From: Copromyces sp. CBS 386.78
Taxonomy: Eukaryota; Ascomycota; Sordariomycetes; Sordariales; Sordariaceae
Direction of reading: 5' to 3'
Length of the DNA: 64,000 bases
Assembly: GCA_030685235.1 (NCBI GenBank)
Contig: MU839079.1
Location: 124,001 to 188,000, forward strand
Positions within the stretch are counted from its first letter, which is position 1; the number at the start of each line of letters is the position of its first letter. Made by a program: the position numbers and the translations under genes. Below are positions 59,560 through 64,000 of the stretch, one piece after another. The notes under the pieces were generated by a model. It ran no database searches, was not told the DNA's origin, and worked only from the letters and a program-made list of their open reading frames with translations.

Positions 59560-62500
59560 TAACGCCTCGATATACCTAACTTCCGACTCTCTTATTATAA
59601 GGATATAGAGCAGGAGGCCTAGGACAGGCCAACACGAGGCAAGGCCACTAGGCCTAACCCGATACAGGATATAGAGCAGGTTCGATAAGCGAGACCGATA
59701 AGGGTAGAGGCGCTCGGTCAGAATACGAACGCCGAAGGCCGGGCCTACTGAAAGTTCGTACGAATATAAAAACCTTTACAACTTAACCGGTCCTTTCTAA
59801 CTGGTTAAATTAAAGTCTTTTAATAAAAATAAATTTATTTTGTATATTAAAGTATTTCCTACCTTATTATATTAAAATTTTATAATTCTTTAACCTCCTA
59901 AATATTTATCTACGAAGGCTAAGAATATAATTAATATACAAAAGGAAAATACTAGTACCCGAAGTACAATACGTCGCCGCAAGCGCTCTTTAGAACGTAA
60001 AGCTAACCTAAACGAACTTATACTAAATTAAAACTATCCGGAAAGATCGGGCGAAGAAATTTATAATACTATTAAAATTTAGAGTAACGCTACTAACAAT
60101 TAAATAAATAATTATTAATTCGCCGATAAATAACCGACTGACGAACCTAACGGCCCTACAATTTAAATTAAAGAATAGTGCGTCGATATAGAGTTTATTA
60201 CGATTATAATTAATTAAATTCCGGAATTAAAATTTAAAAGTATTTTTATATAGGGAACCTCGCTAAAATAATATTAAAAATATTACTATTTTAAATATTT
60301 ACGTATTTTATATACTTATAAATCGTATAGTCCCTACTAATATTATAAATATTATTCCCCTAAGTAGAGAATAAAATACGTATTATAATACTATTTTAAT
60401 ACCCCCGTATATTACTATAACCGTTTTCGTTCGTTACGTAAGAGGGCTTAGCTGACTTAGCGCTATAATTATAATTATTCTACTTAGTCGGAAAATTATA
60501 CTAAATCCCAATTATCTATATAATTACTTATATTAGCCTAAAATAAATTTTATAATCCTTTATAATTAGAGAACGATAAAAATTACCGAAGGTAATTAAA
60601 AAAATACCCCGTTCGTAAATACTATCGTTCGGTTATCGACAATTTTAATCCTCGCAAATTAATTATTATATTAAGGGAATTATAAGCAACTATTTAAATT
60701 ATAATATAAAAAAAAATTAATCGGGCTTCTAATACGAAAACTCCTACGTATAGTATTTATTATCTTACTATATTTAATACTAATACTAAAGTCGAAAATT
60801 AAATTAAAAGTTTATAAAATAGTAATCGAACGCGAAAAAACGCTAATAATTACTAAAAGATTTTATAGGCGTAGACCCGTATAGAAGAAAAGTTAATTAT
60901 ATTATAGCGAACCTTCGTTATTATATTATAAAATAGTAAAAATAAAAAATAAAATACTATATAAAAAGAATTTTTTAAATTCGTATATAAAGAATATATT
61001 ATACACGAATACTACAAAATAAATATTCAAATTAAAATTTATAATATACGCTAAAAAAATAACGAAAACTTATAAATCTTCTTCGAAAAGTTTAACGCTT
61101 ATTATTAAAAACTTAGATAGGATATTAAAAATAATAAGGATACTACCTATACCTTCTTCTTTAAACTAATACCTAAAATTAAATAATACTTCGAAACCTT
61201 AAATATCCCCGTCGCTAATATATAAAAAATTATATAAAAAGCTTTAACGTAGTAGATAAAAAACGCCGAATAGAAGTAAAGAAAAAAAGAAAGCTCCTTA
61301 AAACTTCGGGATAATAACCGTTCGAAATAACGTAATAATAACTACGGCAACCGGTCGGAACGAAACTAGGACCGGCAATATTCTTCCCGGGACTACTAGA
61401 AGAGAGACTAATTTCCAGATAAATAAGAATTAAATTCCCGAACTTCCTAATAAAAATATTATAATTATTAAAAAAAAGGATATATCGCCCGAAATTACTC
61501 TAAAAAGTCTAAAATAAACGGGTATAAACCGCGCGAAAGAACGGTAATCTAAAATATTTCGATTAATAAACTATTAAAATTTTTTAAAAGGATCGAAGAA
61601 TTATCCGACTCTTCAATATTATTAAAAGATTAAACCCTTTAAATAAACCGTCGCTTAAAAAAATTATTAATTTTAAAACGGCCGGAAGAAATAGCCCGAC
61701 AAAAATAATAATAATAATAATAATACCGAAGGGTCGCCGACAAGAAGTCGATATAAACCTAAATATAGGCGCGGAAATTAATATAATTTATAAAAACTTC
61801 GTTAAAAAGCACAAACTAAAGTAGGTTACAACTATAATAATATTTATATTTATAAATACGAACGGCGGAAAAATAAAGTATTATAGAATTTTCGAAGTTA
61901 CCCTCTTATTAAAAAATATAAATAGCTAAGAACGAAAAACAATATAATTATTTTATACTATCCGTAGAAACGTACGTATATTACTACTACTAATATTAAT
62001 ATTAGGTATAAGTTCGGAAGGCATCGTTATATATATATATAATAATAAATTCGAATTTAATAGACTTTAAATAGCGGATTTAAAATTTTTCGTACGTAAA
62101 GTAATATAAAGTAAAAGGGCTTTTATCGCCTCCGTAATAGCAATATACAATCCTTTAAAACTTACCCTCAAAAATATTAATAAGGACGAAGAAAATACTA
62201 CCGACGGGCTAATAATAATCTTATTAATATTAAAAGAGTTCGAATCTTATTTCTCAGAAGAAGGGGCTAAAGCGCTCCCTACCCTCCTTAATGTAAAATA
62301 TATTATTAAAATTAAAAAAAGGGAGACCGTACTAGAAAAAGCGATTTACCTCCTATTAAAAATTTAATTAAATACGTTCTACAATTATTTAAAAGAAAAT
62401 TTATAAACCGGATAAATCTAGTATTTAAATAGCCCAGTAGGGGCGCTAATCCTATTTATATTTAAAAAAAATAATTCCCTACAATTCTATATAAATTATT

Positions 62501-64000
62501 ATAAATTTAATAAAGTTATTATTAAAAACCTTTGTTTATTTCCGCTAATTAATAAATTAATAAATTGCCTAGCGGGCGTTAAAGTCTTTTTTAAAATCGA
62601 TTTAAAAGAAGCCTACTATAAAATCTATATTAAAGAAAAGGATAAATAGAAAACGGTATTTAAAACCCAATATAAATATTTCAAATATATAATTATATTA
62701 TTTAATTTAATAAACGCCCTAACTACTTTTTAAACGTATATATATAGAGCCCTAATAAATTTAATCGATAAAATTTATATTGTTTATTTCAATAATATCC
62801 TTATATTTTCGTAGAATAAAGAGGAGTACAATAAATACTTATAATTAATATTCGAACGCTTAAAGGACGCCTAACTCTATATAAAATTATCTAAATACGA
62901 ATTTTATAAAGAATATATAGATTTCTTCAGTTACCGAATTACAACCTAAAGTATTATAATAGACCTTAAAAGAATAAAGGCGGTTAAAGAATAATTTAAA
63001 CCGGAATTCTTTTATAATATATAAATATTCTTAAAGTTCGCGAATTTTTATCGGCGGTTTATTTATCGGTATTTTAAATTAATAGCCCTACTAATAGACC
63101 TTTTAAAAGGAAACTAAAATAGGAAGAAGAAAAGGCTTTTTAAATAGCTAAAAGTAACCGATAAAGCGTTTGAAATATTTAAAGAAATTTTTATATTAAT
63201 ACCTATCTTTCGATATTAAGACTAATCGAAGGAAACGCGGGTAAAAATAAATACTTCGGTAAAAGCTATCTTAAATATCCTATCCTAAAAATAAGCAATT
63301 AATAATATTCAATAGCCTTTTTTTTAAGGAAATTTATAGAAATAGAATAATACTAATATATAAATCAATAAGAATTCTTCGCAATTATCGTAAATTTAAA
63401 ACATTAAAACTATTATTTAAAGAAATTATTTTAAAAAGTCTAAATCCTTATAAATTATTAAATATTAATAAATATTATTAAATTACCGGCGAAGGACCTC
63501 CAAAGGAAATTCGTATAGTAAATATATTAATTATTATAATTTAATTTTAATATCGCCTATTAGCCGGGTAAAATTAATTCGGCGGATAATCTATTTAAGA
63601 AATTAAATTATATAAAGGGGGAAATAAAATACGGTAACGTCCTATTAATATTTTAATAGAAATTAGGACTAATATAATAATTTTCCTTCGAAATAAGGAA
63701 AATATTTAAAATAAAATTCCCTTATAAATATAGGAAACGGTCTATAGTCTACTTATTCGTTAAATAAATTAAGAAGGTTATTTAGTCGGCGATCTGTTAG
63801 ATATAAAAAACTAAATTGAAGGATAACCCATTTCCTTAAATCCTACCCAAAAGGATTACTAAAAAATTTTTACGCAAAGAATACCCCTTCGTAATTAAGG
63901 AGAATTAAGAATTTTATATTATTATAAAAGAATTCCAGCCTAAAAATCTTAATATCGCCGACTTAATAGCAGCCGTACGAATAAAAGGCTCTATAATTAA
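59560..64000 (+). mobile_element. Second Ty3/gypsy element, 5' part, RIP-inactivated, runs off the window
   Basis: The first 220 bp or so are less mutated and may be LTR, but no certain LTR end was found. On +, with RIP stops ignored: a gag-like basic region from about 59,940; a zinc knuckle near 61,450-61,500 whose Cys/His positions all read Tyr (YYNY.KKGYIARNYSKS), as G-to-A or C-to-T mutation would give; a protease NIGAEIN near 61,760 (from D-S/T-G-A); RT with a YFNN at about 62,786-62,797 in place of YxDD; RNase H about 63,080-63,450. The window ends before integrase. Its RT differs from that of the left element, so it is another family. Confidence 0.82.

Noticed and set aside
1..64000. 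CRISPR array, bacterial operons, rRNA genes, giant-transposon (Starship) captain recombinase
   Set aside because: Tandem repeats lack spacers of even length; introns and RIP mark a fungal nucleus; no rRNA sequence and no DUF3435-type recombinase could be read.

Overview
The window is nuclear DNA of a filamentous ascomycete. Introns are short (64-109 bp, plus one of 417 bp) with GT..AG ends and CTAAC branch sites. The gene content is fungal: a HET-domain protein, Atg22, a BAH-PHD protein, a fungal CorA-like protein, DUF6594 and DUF3602. About two thirds of the bases are AT-rich repeats in which CpA/TpG is almost gone, TpA is in excess and CpG survives. That is the mark of repeat-induced point mutation (RIP), so a Pezizomycotina genome, most likely Sordariomycete, is inferred. 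The species cannot be told.

Layout. (1) 1-25,190 is a RIP-destroyed repeat block. It holds the 3' half of a chromodomain Ty3/gypsy element with its LTR (1-3,107), a broken SNF2-helicase ORF (about 10.7-14.8 kb), unknown broken ORFs, and three small terminal-inverted-repeat elements (9,631; 11,853; 16,952). (2) 25.2-29.6 kb is a normal-composition island with one clear gene, a DUF6594 membrane protein. (3) 29,656-40,099 is one 10.4-kb RIP-mutated PIF/Harbinger DNA transposon. It has 12-bp terminal inverted repeats and TTA target duplications, a HARBI1-like transposase remnant on + and a Myb/SANT-like remnant on -. A fourth small TIR element (39,060) is nested in it. (4) 40.1-59.5 kb is the main gene island: a broken CorA-like fragment, an intact CorA-like gene with a TA-flanked MITE in its upstream region, BAH-PHD (-), Atg22 (-), DUF3602 (-), HET (+), and an intron-bearing tRNA-Ser(CGA) (-). 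(5) About 59.56 kb to the end is a second, different RIP-mutated gypsy element (gag, protease, RT, RNase H) running off the right edge.

The genes do not form a pathway; they are independent housekeeping, silencing and incompatibility genes enclosed by heterochromatin-type repeats. The most notable signals are: (a) four elements of three subfamilies sharing GAGAA termini, a motif iterated every 22 bp inside each TIR, and 8-bp all-A/T target duplications; deleting one of them in silico, with one duplication copy, rejoins the SNF2 reading frame; (b) the intact boundaries of the 10.4-kb Harbinger element; (c) a 6-nt micro-exon in atg22; (d) a PHD finger split by about 200 residues in the BAH-PHD protein, whose frame stays open for 140 codons beyond its UAG stop with an AT-hook-like core.

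Coordinates inside RIP-mutated repeats are approximate unless terminal repeats and target duplications define them. Family calls come from motif recognition by eye; no search was run.
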